Positions 1 to 8,590 of a stretch of 64,000 nucleotides of DNA are shown piece after piece. Source of the DNA: JAOXRU01 sp965247735 (GTDB taxonomy: Bacteria > Bacteroidota > Bacteroidia > Flavobacteriales > Flavobacteriaceae); the NCBI GenBank assembly GCA_965247735.1, contig CBDFHN010000002.1, positions 1,302,001 to 1,366,000 on the forward strand, read 5' to 3'. A program made the translations under genes and the position numbers. The notes under the pieces were generated by a model. It saw only the letters and a list, made by a program, of their open reading frames with translations, made no database searches and was not told where the DNA came from. Position 1 is the stretch's first letter. Each line of letters opens with the position of its first letter.

Positions 1-1
1 C

Positions 2-1657
2 GGTGCAGTATTACCTATTCTTGCCTTTTATATTGTTGCCGCCGAAGAACAGGGTGTACAACTAGAACAACTAGCAGGTACAATTCAAAACGATATTCTA
101 AAAGAGTTTATGGTACGGAACACTTATATTTACCCTCCTGCACCATCTATGAAGATTATTGCTGATATTTTTAAATATACCAGTAAAAACATGCCCAAGT
201 TTAATAGCATTAGCATTTCTGGGTATCATATGCAAGAAGCTGGAGCTACAGCTGATATTGAGTTAGCTTATACTCTTGCAGATGGACTAGAATATATTAG
301 AAAAGGAATAGAAGCAGGAATGGAAATTGATGCTTTTGCGCCTCGTTTATCCTTCTTTTGGGCAATTGGTATGAATCATTTTATGGAAATTGCCAAAATG
401 AGAGCTGGTAGAATGCTTTGGGCAAAATTGGTAAAACAATTCAATCCCAAAAATCAAAAATCCTTATCATTAAGAACACATTGTCAAACTAGTGGATGGA
501 GCTTAACCGAGCAAGATCCTTTTAATAATGTAAGTAGAACATGTATTGAAGCCGCTGCAGCAGCATTTGGAGGCACACAAAGCCTACATACCAACGCTTT
601 AGATGAAGCTATAGCCTTACCAACAGATTTTTCTGCTAGGATAGCTAGAAACACACAACTCTATTTACAAGAAGAAACAAAAATAACCAAAACAGTAGAC
701 CCATGGGCGGGTAGCCATTTTGTTGAGTCCCTTACCGATCAGATTGCAAAAAAAGCTTGGGAACGCATCCAAGAAGTGGAAGAATTAGGAGGAATGACCA
801 AGGCAATTGAAGCTGGAATTCCAAAAATGAGAATAGAAGAGGCTGCTGCCAAAAAGCAAGCACGTATAGATAGTGGCCAAGATGTAATCATAGGTGTTAA
901 CAAATACCAACTAGAAGAAGAGGATGATCTTCAGATTTTAGAGGTTGATAATGATGCTGTTCGAAAACAACAAGTAGCACGACTAGAGCAGATAAAAAAT
1001 GATAGAAATTCTAAAAAAGTTACCTTAGCGCTAAGCAATATAACAGCTGCAGCAAAAAAAGGGGAAGGGAACTTGCTAGCTTTAGCTGTTGAAGCTGCCA
1101 GAGAAAGAGCAACACTTGGTGAAATTAGTGATGCTATGGAAGAAGCATTTGGCAGGTATAAAGCAAAAATTCAATCTTTTAGTGGTGTGTATTCAAAAGA
1201 AATAAAAAACGACAAAGATTTTTTAAAAGCCAAATCTCTAGCCAATACTTTTGCTGAGCAAGATGGACGTAGGCCTAGAATTATGATTGCAAAAATGGGG
1301 CAAGATGGTCATGACCGTGGTGCCAAAGTAGTTGCTACAGGGTATGCAGATGTTGGTTTTGATGTAGATATAGGGCCTTTGTTTCAGACCCCTGAAGAGG
1401 CTGCTAAACAGGCTGTAGAAAATGATGTTCATATCTTGGGCGTTTCTTCTTTAGCTGCTGGGCACAAAACATTAGTTCCTAAAGTTATTTCTGAATTACA
1501 AAAACACGGAAGACCAGATATTATGGTTATTGTTGGTGGAGTTATCCCAAAACAAGACTACCAATTCTTATTTGATGCTGGGGCTGTTGCAGTTTTTGGA
1601 CCTGGAACAAAAATTAGTGAAGCTGCTATTCAGCTTTTAGAAATATTGATAGAGTAG
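2..1657 (+). CDS. scpA: Methylmalonyl-CoA mutase large subunit, 5'-truncated by window edge
   Basis: This is the adenosylcobalamin-dependent mutase that interconverts succinyl-CoA and (R)-methylmalonyl-CoA. The reading frame is open from base 2, well upstream of the first ATG at 110. The upstream codons read AGTIQNDILKEF, a typical mutase segment, so the gene enters from the left and about 551 of the usual ~700 residues are visible. The TIM-barrel part carries RTHCQTSGWSL and FGGTQSLHTNALDEA. The C-terminal B12-binding domain (about 1280-1655) has the DxHxxG cobalt-ligand motif as DGHDRG, followed by GVSSLAAGH and the GG(V)IP motif. The small subunit would be expected just upstream, outside the window. 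A 116-bp gap separates it from parA, so it belongs to a different transcription unit. Family assignment is firm. The exact substrate is inferred, because part of the substrate pocket is not in view. Confidence 0.95.
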   Translation, partial: GAVLPILAFYIVAAEEQGVQLEQLAGTIQNDILKEFMVRNTYIYPPAPSMKIIADIFKYTSKNMPKFNSISISGYHMQEAGATADIELAYTLADGLEYIRKGIEAGMEIDAFAPRLSFFWAIGMNHFMEIAKMRAGRMLWAKLVKQFNPKNQKSLSLRTHCQTSGWSLTEQDPFNNVSRTCIEAAAAAFGGTQSLHTNALDEAIALPTDFSARIARNTQLYLQEETKITKTVDPWAGSHFVESLTDQIAKKAWERIQEVEELGGMTKAIEAGIPKMRIEEAAAKKQARIDSGQDVIIGVNKYQLEEEDDLQILEVDNDAVRKQQVARLEQIKNDRNSKKVTLALSNITAAAKKGEGNLLALAVEAARERATLGEISDAMEEAFGRYKAKIQSFSGVYSKEIKNDKDFLKAKSLANTFAEQDGRRPRIMIAKMGQDGHDRGAKVVATGYADVGFDVDIGPLFQTPEEAAKQAVENDVHILGVSSLAAGHKTLVPKVISELQKHGRPDIMVIVGGVIPKQDYQFLFDAGAVAVFGPGTKISEAAIQLLEILIE

Positions 1658-1676
1658 CTCGTGAATAAAGGAAAAC

Positions 1677-1697
1677 AGTGATACTTTTCACTTTTTC
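1677..1697 (+). terminator. Weak candidate hairpin after the mutase gene
   Basis: AGTGA (1677-1681) can pair with TCACT (1688-1692) over a 6-base loop, and a short T run follows. The stem is only 5 bp, so this is a weak call. Confidence 0.25.
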
Positions 1698-1773
1698 ACT
1701 TTCTATTAACGAAATACATTTTTAATAACCACAAATAATTGTATTTTTACTCACACTAAATTAATAGACAATT

Positions 1774-2547
1774 ATGGGTAAAATCATTGCTATTGCAAAC
1801 CAAAAGGGTGGTGTTGGTAAAACAACAACCAGTGTTAACCTCGCTGCTTCCCTAGGAGTATTAGAAAAAAAAGTCTTATTAATTGATGCTGACCCCCAAG
1901 CAAACGCAACCTCTGGATTAGGAATAGATGTTGATGGTATTGAAAAAGGATCGTATCAATTACTAGAACATACATTAAAAGCAGAAGATGTTATTATAAA
2001 AACCGATTCACCTAATGTAGATTTAATACCTGCACATATTGATTTGGTTGCTATTGAAATAGAATTAGTAGACAAAGAAGATAGGGAGTATATGCTTAAA
2101 AAAGCCATTACTCACTTAAAAGATAGCTACGATTATATATTAATGGACTGTGCTCCTTCTCTAGGTTTATTAACATTAAACGCTTTAACAGCTGCGGATT
2201 CTGTTATTATCCCTATTCAATGTGAATATTTTGCATTAGAAGGACTAGGAAAATTATTAAACACTATTAAAAGTGTTCAAAAAATACATAATCCCGATTT
2301 AGATATTGAGGGTCTTTTACTAACCATGTATGATGCGCGTTTGCGTTTATCAAACCAAGTTGTTGAAGAAGTTCAAAAACATTTTAGTGAAATGGTTTTT
2401 GAAACGATTATCCAAAGAAATGTAAGGCTTAGCGAAGCTCCAAGTTTTGGAGAAAGTATTATCGATTATGATGCTGGAAGTAAAGGAGCGGTTAATTATA
2501 TTAGTTTAGCCCACGAGGTAATAAAGAAAAATATTGAAGTAGTATAG
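1774..2547 (+). CDS. parA: ParA/Soj chromosome-partitioning ATPase
   Basis: This is a deviant-Walker ATPase that, with ParB, segregates chromosome origins by binding the nucleoid dynamically. The 257 residues are typical for chromosomal ParA/Soj. The deviant Walker A KGGVGKT lies at residues 11-17, the A' motif DADPQ at 38-42, and Walker B-like DCAPSLG at 125-131. The N-terminus starts directly with the nucleotide fold, so this is the short chromosomal type and not a plasmid ParA with a helix-turn-helix extension. It is the first gene of the 1774-7536 operon, and parB follows after 6 bp. I saw no clear TAnnTTTG element upstream. Confidence 0.97.
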   Translation: MGKIIAIANQKGGVGKTTTSVNLAASLGVLEKKVLLIDADPQANATSGLGIDVDGIEKGSYQLLEHTLKAEDVIIKTDSPNVDLIPAHIDLVAIEIELVDKEDREYMLKKAITHLKDSYDYILMDCAPSLGLLTLNALTAADSVIIPIQCEYFALEGLGKLLNTIKSVQKIHNPDLDIEGLLLTMYDARLRLSNQVVEEVQKHFSEMVFETIIQRNVRLSEAPSFGESIIDYDAGSKGAVNYISLAHEVIKKNIEVV

Positions 2548-2553
2548 ATATAA

Positions 2554-3459
2554 ATGGCAAAAGCACCAAAGAAAAAGGCATTAGGAAGAGGATTATCGGC
2601 TTTACTAAAAGATCCAGAAAACGATATTACCACGGCATCTGATAAGAACGCAGATAAACTGGTGGGTAGTATTGTGGAGTTAGAAATTACTTCTATTGAA
2701 GAAAACCCATTTCAACCAAGAACCAACTTTAATGAAGAGTCTTTAGAAGAACTTGCTTCTTCTATTAGGGAACTTGGTATTATACAACCTATAACTGTTA
2801 GAAAACTAGATTTCAATAAATTTCAGTTAGTATCTGGAGAACGTAGATTTAGAGCTTCTAAATTAATTGGCCTTAAAGCTATTCCTGCATATATTAGAAT
2901 AGCAAATGACCAAGAGTCTCTAGAAATGGCTTTGGTTGAGAATATTCAACGTCAAGAACTAGACCCTATTGAAGTTGCCCTCTCTTATCAACGTTTAATT
3001 GATGAGATAAAACTTACTCAAGAACAAATGAGTACTAGAGTTGGTAAAAAAAGGTCAACAATCACCAATTACCTAAGACTTTTAAAACTAGATCCTATTA
3101 TCCAAACAGGAATGAGAGACGGTTTTGTGTCTATGGGACATGGTAGAGCATTGATAAATATTGAAAACAATTCTGATCAAATTGCTATCTATGAAAAAGT
3201 AATTGCTGGCAACTTATCGGTTAGAGATACAGAAACACTTGTTAAGAAATATAAAGACGGAAATTCAAAAACTGCTACCAAAGCTAATGCAAAAGATGAG
3301 AGTCCTAGTTTTGTTAAAACTGGAGTTGATACTTTTTCTAACTATTTATCATCTAAAGTAGATATTAAAGTTTCTAGCAACGGAAAAGGAAAGTTAATAA
3401 TTCCGTTTACTTCTAAAGAAGATTTTAATAGGATTAAAAAATTAATAGCAGGTGAATAA
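2554..3459 (+). CDS. parB: ParB/Spo0J centromere-binding CTPase
   Basis: This is the ParB DNA-binding clamp that loads at parS sites and stimulates ParA. The 301 residues include a basic N-terminal start with GRGLSALL (residues 11-18), the ParA-stimulating peptide type. The ParB/Srx CTP-binding domain contains GERRFR at 95-100 and ENIQRQELDP at about 129-138. A helix-turn-helix follows, with KKRSTITNYLRLL and then GHGRALI. The C-terminal part after about residue 240 is the dimerisation region. It lies 6 bp after parA and overlaps the next gene by 8 bp, consistent with translational coupling. I saw no parS-like palindrome in this window. Confidence 0.97.
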   Translation: MAKAPKKKALGRGLSALLKDPENDITTASDKNADKLVGSIVELEITSIEENPFQPRTNFNEESLEELASSIRELGIIQPITVRKLDFNKFQLVSGERRFRASKLIGLKAIPAYIRIANDQESLEMALVENIQRQELDPIEVALSYQRLIDEIKLTQEQMSTRVGKKRSTITNYLRLLKLDPIIQTGMRDGFVSMGHGRALINIENNSDQIAIYEKVIAGNLSVRDTETLVKKYKDGNSKTATKANAKDESPSFVKTGVDTFSNYLSSKVDIKVSSNGKGKLIIPFTSKEDFNRIKKLIAGE

Positions 3460-4087
3460 AACAAATAGCATCGCATTAGCGCTAGTTTGTTTTTTTAACG
3501 CCTTTCTTTACAGTCAAGATAAGGAAAAAGATTCTATAATTTCTAATGCTAAAGAAAATGGTTTCGTAGTTGTTGATACCATAGAAACAAAAAAACAAAC
3601 ATTAGATCCATTAAGACCAAGTAAAGCAGCATTCTATTCTGCTGTACTTCCTGGATTGGGTCAGATTTATAATAAAAAATACTGGAAACTACCTATTGTT
3701 TATGGTGCTATTGGTGCTGGGGTATATTTTTACAAAAGAAACGACACCAACTACGAGAGATACAGAACGGCCTTTAAAAGAAGAAAGGCTGGATTTATTG
3801 ATGATGAGTTTTACGGTACAGATGCTGATGGAAATCCACTGAGCAGCCCTATTTTATCAGAACAAGCTCTTGAAGATGCCCAGCAAAAATTCCAAAGAGA
3901 CAGAGATCTTTCGTTATTGATTACGATACTTTTTTATGCATTAAATATTATTGATGCCAATGTTGATGGTCATTTAAATCAATACAATATGAGTGATGAC
4001 CTTAGCATGAAATTTAAACCATATATACGACAAGATTATTTGACTTCAAATGCCAATTTCGGGATGTCGTTAACCATAAACTTTTAA
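3452..4087 (+). CDS. DUF5683 family protein, exported
   Basis: The function is unknown. The GTG start at 3452 lies inside the end of parB (8-bp overlap). It gives a clear signal peptide (short basic N-terminus, a hydrophobic stretch about residues 7-18, cleavage probably before QDKE), which supports this start. The 211 residues contain a conserved segment with FYSAVLPGLGQIYNKKYWK, typical of DUF5683 proteins that sit beside parB in Flavobacteriia. A membrane-like stretch follows at about residues 83-94, and another hydrophobic segment (LLITILFYALNIIDANVD) comes nearer the C-terminus. It probably acts in or at the cell envelope. The linkage to parAB and dapB is conserved but says little about mechanism. 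Confidence 0.85.
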   Translation: MNKTNSIALALVCFFNAFLYSQDKEKDSIISNAKENGFVVVDTIETKKQTLDPLRPSKAAFYSAVLPGLGQIYNKKYWKLPIVYGAIGAGVYFYKRNDTNYERYRTAFKRRKAGFIDDEFYGTDADGNPLSSPILSEQALEDAQQKFQRDRDLSLLITILFYALNIIDANVDGHLNQYNMSDDLSMKFKPYIRQDYLTSNANFGMSLTINF

Positions 4088-4088
4088 C

Positions 4089-4790
4089 ATGAATATTGCA
4101 CTTTTAGGATACGGAAGAATGGGGCAAATGATAGAAAAAATTGCAACTTCTAGAGGACACCATATTATCGCAAAAATAGATACTAACGATAGCATAACTA
4201 ATTTTTCTAATATTGATGTTGCTATAGATTTTAGCATTCCTGATGCTGCATTCAATAACATCACTACCTGTATCAACAATAATATTCCTGTAATCTCAGG
4301 AACTACAGGATGGTTAGCCGATTATGACAAAGCTGTTGAATTATGTAAAGAAAAAGGCAGCGCTTTTATCTATGCTTCCAATTTTAGTTTAGGTGTTAAT
4401 CTTTTTTTTGAACTTAATGAATACCTAGCAAAAATGATGAGCAATCTTAAAGACTACAATGTAAGTCTCGAAGAAATTCATCATACTAAAAAACTAGACG
4501 CTCCTAGTGGTACTGCAATTACGCTAGCTGAAGGTGTTTTAAGACATCATACTAAAAACAACTGGACATTAGGGGAAGCTACAGCTGATGAAATTAGTAT
4601 TGAAGCCAAAAGAATAGCGGATGTACCAGGTACACATACCATTTCTCACACTAGTAAAGTAGATAGTATAGACATAACACATACTGCACATAACAGAGAA
4701 GGCTTTGCCCTTGGCGCTGTTGTAGCTGCAGAATGGATACAAGGTAAAAAAGGTGTTTTTAGCATGAAAGATGTGTTAAACCTAAGTTAA
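4089..4790 (+). CDS. dapB: 4-hydroxy-tetrahydrodipicolinate reductase DapB
   Basis: DapB reduces hydroxy-tetrahydrodipicolinate with NAD(P)H in the diaminopimelate/lysine pathway, supplying peptidoglycan precursors. The N-terminal dinucleotide-binding loop GYGRMG is at residues 7-12 and GTTGW at 71-75. The catalytic region EEIHHTKKLDAPSGTA is at about 128-143, with the histidine pair at 131-132, a lysine just after it, and the substrate-binding SGT. At 233 residues it is shorter than the E. coli enzyme (about 270), as is normal for Bacteroidota DapB. It starts one base after the preceding stop codon, so it is in the same operon. Confidence 0.96.
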   Translation: MNIALLGYGRMGQMIEKIATSRGHHIIAKIDTNDSITNFSNIDVAIDFSIPDAAFNNITTCINNNIPVISGTTGWLADYDKAVELCKEKGSAFIYASNFSLGVNLFFELNEYLAKMMSNLKDYNVSLEEIHHTKKLDAPSGTAITLAEGVLRHHTKNNWTLGEATADEISIEAKRIADVPGTHTISHTSKVDSIDITHTAHNREGFALGAVVAAEWIQGKKGVFSMKDVLNLS

Positions 4791-4887
4791 GGAATGTAAC
4801 AACTAGACAGAAAAAACAACTTAATATAAAACAATAAAATTTGCAATGCTTATGCATGCAGATGAGTATTATTTAAAATAGCATATC

Positions 4888-6591
4888 ATGACAATTACAT
4901 ATTGGCTTTTATTTATAGCACTTGTTCAGGTAATTCATTTTTTAGGAACATGGAAACTCTATGTCAAAGCAGGAAGACAAGCATGGGAAGCTTTAATCCC
5001 TATTTACAACGCCATAGTATTGATGCAAATTATAAATAGGCCAAAATGGTGGACACTACTGCTTTTTATCCCTATCATTAATCTTATTATGTTTCCTGTT
5101 GTATGGGTAGAAACTATTAGAAGTTTTGGAAGAAATAATATGAAGGAAACCTGGCTTACCATTGCCACTTGTGGACTTTATATTTATTATATCAATTATA
5201 CTCAAGAAGTAACACATATAAAAGACAGAAGTCTTACTCCAAAAACTGGACTAGGAGAATGGACAAGCTCTATTCTTTTTGCAATTGTAGCTGCAACATT
5301 AGTACACACCTACTTTATGCAGCCTTATGTGATACCTACATCTTCTCTTGAAAAAACATTACTTGTTGGTGATTTCTTGTTTGTAAGTAAGTTTCACTAT
5401 GGTGCAAGAACCCCAATGACAACCGTTGCTGCACCAATGGTACATGATACTATTCCAGTATTAAAAACGCCTTCTTACTTAAAAAAGCCTCAACTACCAT
5501 ATTTTAGACTTCCGGGAGCACAAGACATCAAAAGAAACGAAATTGTAGTTTTTAGCTGGCCAGTAGATACCGTTGTTGCCTTTAGAGATCAATCTAATAT
5601 ACATGTAAACAAACCTATTGATAAAAAATCTAATTATGTAAAACGATGTGTTGGAATTCCTGGTGATTCCCTCAGTATTGTTGATGGTTTTGTTCATATT
5701 AACGGAAAAAAAAGTGTACTTCCTTACCGAGCCAAAACACAATATAACTATACTGTCTATTCGAAAAAAGGAGTTTCTTCCAAATTATTATTAGAATCTG
5801 GAGTAACAGAATTGGTTAGAACTTTTAAATCCAAATCTATAAATCAAGTTCAGTTTGATGCTATTAGCACATATCTTTATGGGTTTAACAGAGATTCAAA
5901 TGGAGAATTCATTATTAGAACTCCAATTAGCGGAATCCCTCTTAAAACATTAAGAAACAATAGAATTGCACTTAGCGAAATTATAGGAAAAGAACGTGTA
6001 GTAACACTTTCTGAAGACATTATTGCAAAACTAAAAAACAATGGAACTTTTGATTCTATTGTCAAAAATATAAGCCCAAAGAGTGAATCTCATTTTGGTG
6101 TGTTTCCACAGAGTAAAGCACATGCATGGAACCAAGATAATTTTGGCCCTATCTATATTCCTGAAGCTGGAAAAACAGTTGCTTTAAATCTAAATTCGTT
6201 GCCTTTATACAAAAGGATTATTGAGGAATATGAAAACAATAGTCTTAAGGTCTCTGGAAATAGCATTAGCATTAATGGCAAAATTGCAACATCATACACT
6301 TTTAAACAGGATTACTACTGGATGATGGGTGATAATAGACATAACTCAGAAGACAGTAGATATTGGGGATATGTACCTTACGACCATGTTGTAGGTAAAC
6401 CAGTATTTATTTGGATGAGCTGGGACAGTACCGCTACTTCCTGGTTAAATAAAATTAGATGGAACCGATTGTTTACCACTGTCCATGCTGAAGGAGAACC
6501 ACGCTCTTATTTTAAAATATTCTTAGGTTTACTAGCTGCATGGTTTATTTTTGATTATTTCAGAAAGAAAAGAAAAATAGCTAAAAAATAG
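4888..6591 (+). CDS. lepB: Signal peptidase I, long Bacteroidota form
   Basis: This membrane serine protease removes signal peptides from exported proteins. The 567 residues are much longer than E. coli LepB (324). Residues 1 to about 110 form an extra membrane domain with several hydrophobic segments, resembling the DUF5684-type extension. The peptidase proper begins at about residue 125 with a further transmembrane helix. The catalytic serine lies in PTSSLE (residues 150-154), the general-base lysine in YVKRCVGIPGD (K252), and the C-terminal box E is MGDNRHNSEDSR (near residue 480). A long insert of about 200 residues separates the lysine box from box E. A final transmembrane segment and a basic tail follow. 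It lies 97 bp after dapB and is followed after 2 bp by the WbqC gene. Catalytic assignment is confident; the role of the extensions is not known. Confidence 0.95.
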   Translation: MTITYWLLFIALVQVIHFLGTWKLYVKAGRQAWEALIPIYNAIVLMQIINRPKWWTLLLFIPIINLIMFPVVWVETIRSFGRNNMKETWLTIATCGLYIYYINYTQEVTHIKDRSLTPKTGLGEWTSSILFAIVAATLVHTYFMQPYVIPTSSLEKTLLVGDFLFVSKFHYGARTPMTTVAAPMVHDTIPVLKTPSYLKKPQLPYFRLPGAQDIKRNEIVVFSWPVDTVVAFRDQSNIHVNKPIDKKSNYVKRCVGIPGDSLSIVDGFVHINGKKSVLPYRAKTQYNYTVYSKKGVSSKLLLESGVTELVRTFKSKSINQVQFDAISTYLYGFNRDSNGEFIIRTPISGIPLKTLRNNRIALSEIIGKERVVTLSEDIIAKLKNNGTFDSIVKNISPKSESHFGVFPQSKAHAWNQDNFGPIYIPEAGKTVALNLNSLPLYKRIIEEYENNSLKVSGNSISINGKIATSYTFKQDYYWMMGDNRHNSEDSRYWGYVPYDHVVGKPVFIWMSWDSTATSWLNKIRWNRLFTTVHAEGEPRSYFKIFLGLLAAWFIFDYFRKKRKIAKK

Positions 6592-6593
6592 AT

Positions 6594-7208
6594 TTGAAGC
6601 ACTTAGTACACCCCACATACTTTCCCAATATTGAAAGTTTTGGAATATTAACAAATAATCAGGTTATTTTTGAAGCGGAAGACAATTTTCAAAAACAAAC
6701 CTATAGAAATAGGATGTACATCTATGGTCCCAATGGCAAACAGCTATTAGGAATTCCGATTCAGCATAACCAAAATAAAAACAGCAAGCAAAAATACAGA
6801 GATACATTAATTGATTATAAAGAAGATTGGCAAAAAATACACTGGAGAAGCCTTGAGGCTGCCTACAGAACCTCTCCTTTTTTTGAATTTTACGAACATG
6901 AACTCTTATCCATATACCAAAAGAAAGAAAAATTCCTTTTTGACCTAAACCTCAAAACTATTGAAGTAATTTTTAGCTGTTTAGACATAGAATTTACTGC
7001 CGAAAAAACAACAGATTTTGAAGCAATAACACATACACATATTGATGTTAGATCATTGGTAAATGCAAAAAACAAAAGCGAGTCAAGTTTTAAAAAATAC
7101 ATTCAAGTTTTTGCAGAAAAACATGGATTTATTAGCAATCTTAGCATTCTTGATCTCTTATTTTCTGAAGGACCAAACACTGTATCATTCTTAAAAAAAC
7201 AGGCTTAA
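6594..7208 (+). CDS. WbqC family protein
   Basis: The protein has 204 residues and belongs to the WbqC-like family (PF08889), named after a gene in O-antigen clusters; its biochemical activity is unsettled. Family marks are the N-terminal HPTYFPNIESFG, the Y(R)NR segment near residue 37, and a central DWQKIHWRSLEAAYRTSPFFEFY block. The only plausible start is TTG at 6594, two bases after the lepB stop, which implies translational coupling. The position next to lepB is conserved in Flavobacteriaceae and suggests a role in the cell envelope, but that is inference. Confidence 0.88.
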   Translation: MKHLVHPTYFPNIESFGILTNNQVIFEAEDNFQKQTYRNRMYIYGPNGKQLLGIPIQHNQNKNSKQKYRDTLIDYKEDWQKIHWRSLEAAYRTSPFFEFYEHELLSIYQKKEKFLFDLNLKTIEVIFSCLDIEFTAEKTTDFEAITHTHIDVRSLVNAKNKSESSFKKYIQVFAEKHGFISNLSILDLLFSEGPNTVSFLKKQA

Positions 7209-7218
7209 ATCATTAAAT

Positions 7219-7536
7219 TTGGAACTATTAAGGTTTATTACACATTACGGAATCCATTTTATCATTCCAATTGTTATCGCATGTTATTTTTACAAAAACA
7301 AGAGTTTAAAAGTATCGCTGATTCTCTTATCTGCAATATTAATAGATTTGGATCATCTTTTAGCAAACCCCATATTTGATGCAAATAGATGCAGTATTAA
7401 CTTTCATCCATTGCATAACTACTACGCAATTGCTTTATACATACTACTGTTGTTTCCTAAAAAAACTCGAATATTTGGAATTGCCCTACTGCTACATATA
7501 ACAGCTGATTTTGTTGACTGCTTATTTATTAGATAA
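7219..7536 (+). CDS. DUF6122 family small membrane protein
   Basis: This is a 105-residue hydrophobic protein with about four membrane segments (about residues 10-24, 29-45, 67-81, 86-100). It carries histidine and aspartate residues in a recognisable pattern: HYGIHFIIP near the start, LIDLDHLLANP in the middle, FHPLHNYY, and HITADFVDCL at the end. This matches DUF6122 proteins of Bacteroidota. The conserved His/Asp residues could bind a metal, which is only a guess. The start is TTG (7219), 10 bp after the WbqC stop. Its last 15 bp overlap the convergent gene on the other strand. Confidence 0.8.
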   Translation: MELLRFITHYGIHFIIPIVIACYFYKNKSLKVSLILLSAILIDLDHLLANPIFDANRCSINFHPLHNYYAIALYILLLFPKKTRIFGIALLLHITADFVDCLFIR

Positions 7537-8556
7537 GCTATACTTTGCCATTATCGGAAAGTGATCTGAATACCGCTCTTTATATCTGGTAAAATCCAAG
7601 ACTCTTAACTCTTTATCAGCAAAAATAAAGTCTATTCGCATTGGAAAATATTCAAAATCAAAAGTCTTCCCAAAGCCTTCTCCCTTTTCTACAAAAGCAT
7701 CTGTCATGCGGTCTTCTATTTGACTATATACATATGAAAACTGCGTATTGTTAAGGTCTGAGCAGATAATTGTCTTAAACGTACTCTTTTCTTTATGCTC
7801 CATAAACAACTCTTGTTGTTTTTGCTGCTTCAAAAATGATGACCTCATCCTAAAATACAAACTTGATGCCTGATTTCCTAACTCTTTTTTTATATTGATA
7901 TGCAAGGACTCCAGATGCAAATTGTAAGTTCTTATGGTATCTTTTTTGTATACGATATCAGCATAAATAACATTATTTGCCGTCTCCTTAAAATCCAAAG
8001 ATCCACTACCAACAATTGGGTACTTGGAATAAATGGCCTGACCCATTTTTTTGTTCCTAGAACGATACACCACATGGCGATATGGATAGCTAGGGAAACT
8101 TTTTTCTTTTTCGAAATAAAACTCTTGAAAACAAATTATATCTGGAGCTTTATCCTCAATAAAGTCTAACATTTCATCTGCCAGTGCTCCATTTTTTATC
8201 CATTCGTATTTATTAAACAAGCGCACATTATAGCTCATTACTTTTAAGCCTTTTTCATCACTTTTAGCATCAGCTATTTTATAAAAAGAACTTAAATAAT
8301 TAAAACCAAGCAGCAATACCAATAAAGAAACTCTCAATTTTTTACTTCGCTTAAAAAGCCAAAACAGCAAAAAAAAGATATTTATAATGATCAATATTGG
8401 AGCACATAGACCAAAAACAGACAACATTGGTGAACGCCCAGGAGACACATAAGATGCCAAATATGCCAATAGCAATAATACTGCGAAAAACACATTATTT
8501 GCATATATGAATCTTACAAAAAGGCTACTTTTTTTTACGGTTTTTGTTCTTCTCAC
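7522..8556 (-). CDS. Membrane-anchored endonuclease/exonuclease/phosphatase family protein
   Basis: The protein has 344 residues and starts with GTG. Three hydrophobic segments at about residues 20-38, 46-68 and 75-93 anchor the N-terminus. The rest is an EEP-fold hydrolase: MSYNVRLFN (N110), QE with the metal-ligand glutamate E145, YSKYPI, SDLNNTQFS, RIDFIF and the terminal SDHFP (D331/H332) are the standard motif series. EEP proteins hydrolyse phosphodiesters in nucleic acids, phospholipids or inositol phosphates, and the substrate cannot be told from sequence. The catalytic domain is probably periplasmic. It is the last gene of the mutL-rhomboid operon, 34 bp after the rhomboid gene, and converges with the DUF6122 gene with a 15-bp overlap. 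Confidence 0.9.
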   Translation of the reverse strand: MRRTKTVKKSSLFVRFIYANNVFFAVLLLLAYLASYVSPGRSPMLSVFGLCAPILIIINIFFLLFWLFKRSKKLRVSLLVLLLGFNYLSSFYKIADAKSDEKGLKVMSYNVRLFNKYEWIKNGALADEMLDFIEDKAPDIICFQEFYFEKEKSFPSYPYRHVVYRSRNKKMGQAIYSKYPIVGSGSLDFKETANNVIYADIVYKKDTIRTYNLHLESLHINIKKELGNQASSLYFRMRSSFLKQQKQQELFMEHKEKSTFKTIICSDLNNTQFSYVYSQIEDRMTDAFVEKGEGFGKTFDFEYFPMRIDFIFADKELRVLDFTRYKERYSDHFPIMAKYSLSNK

Positions 8557-8590
8557 TCCAACACTAAATTAATTAGTTGACACAACTCTT

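Noticed and set aside
1774..3459. Nearby parS sites for ParB
   Set aside because: I looked for a GTTnCACGTGnAAC-type palindrome by eye and saw none in the window.
4835..4848. Promoter element before lepB
   Set aside because: The best match (TA, three bases, TTTG) has the wrong spacing for TAnnTTTG.
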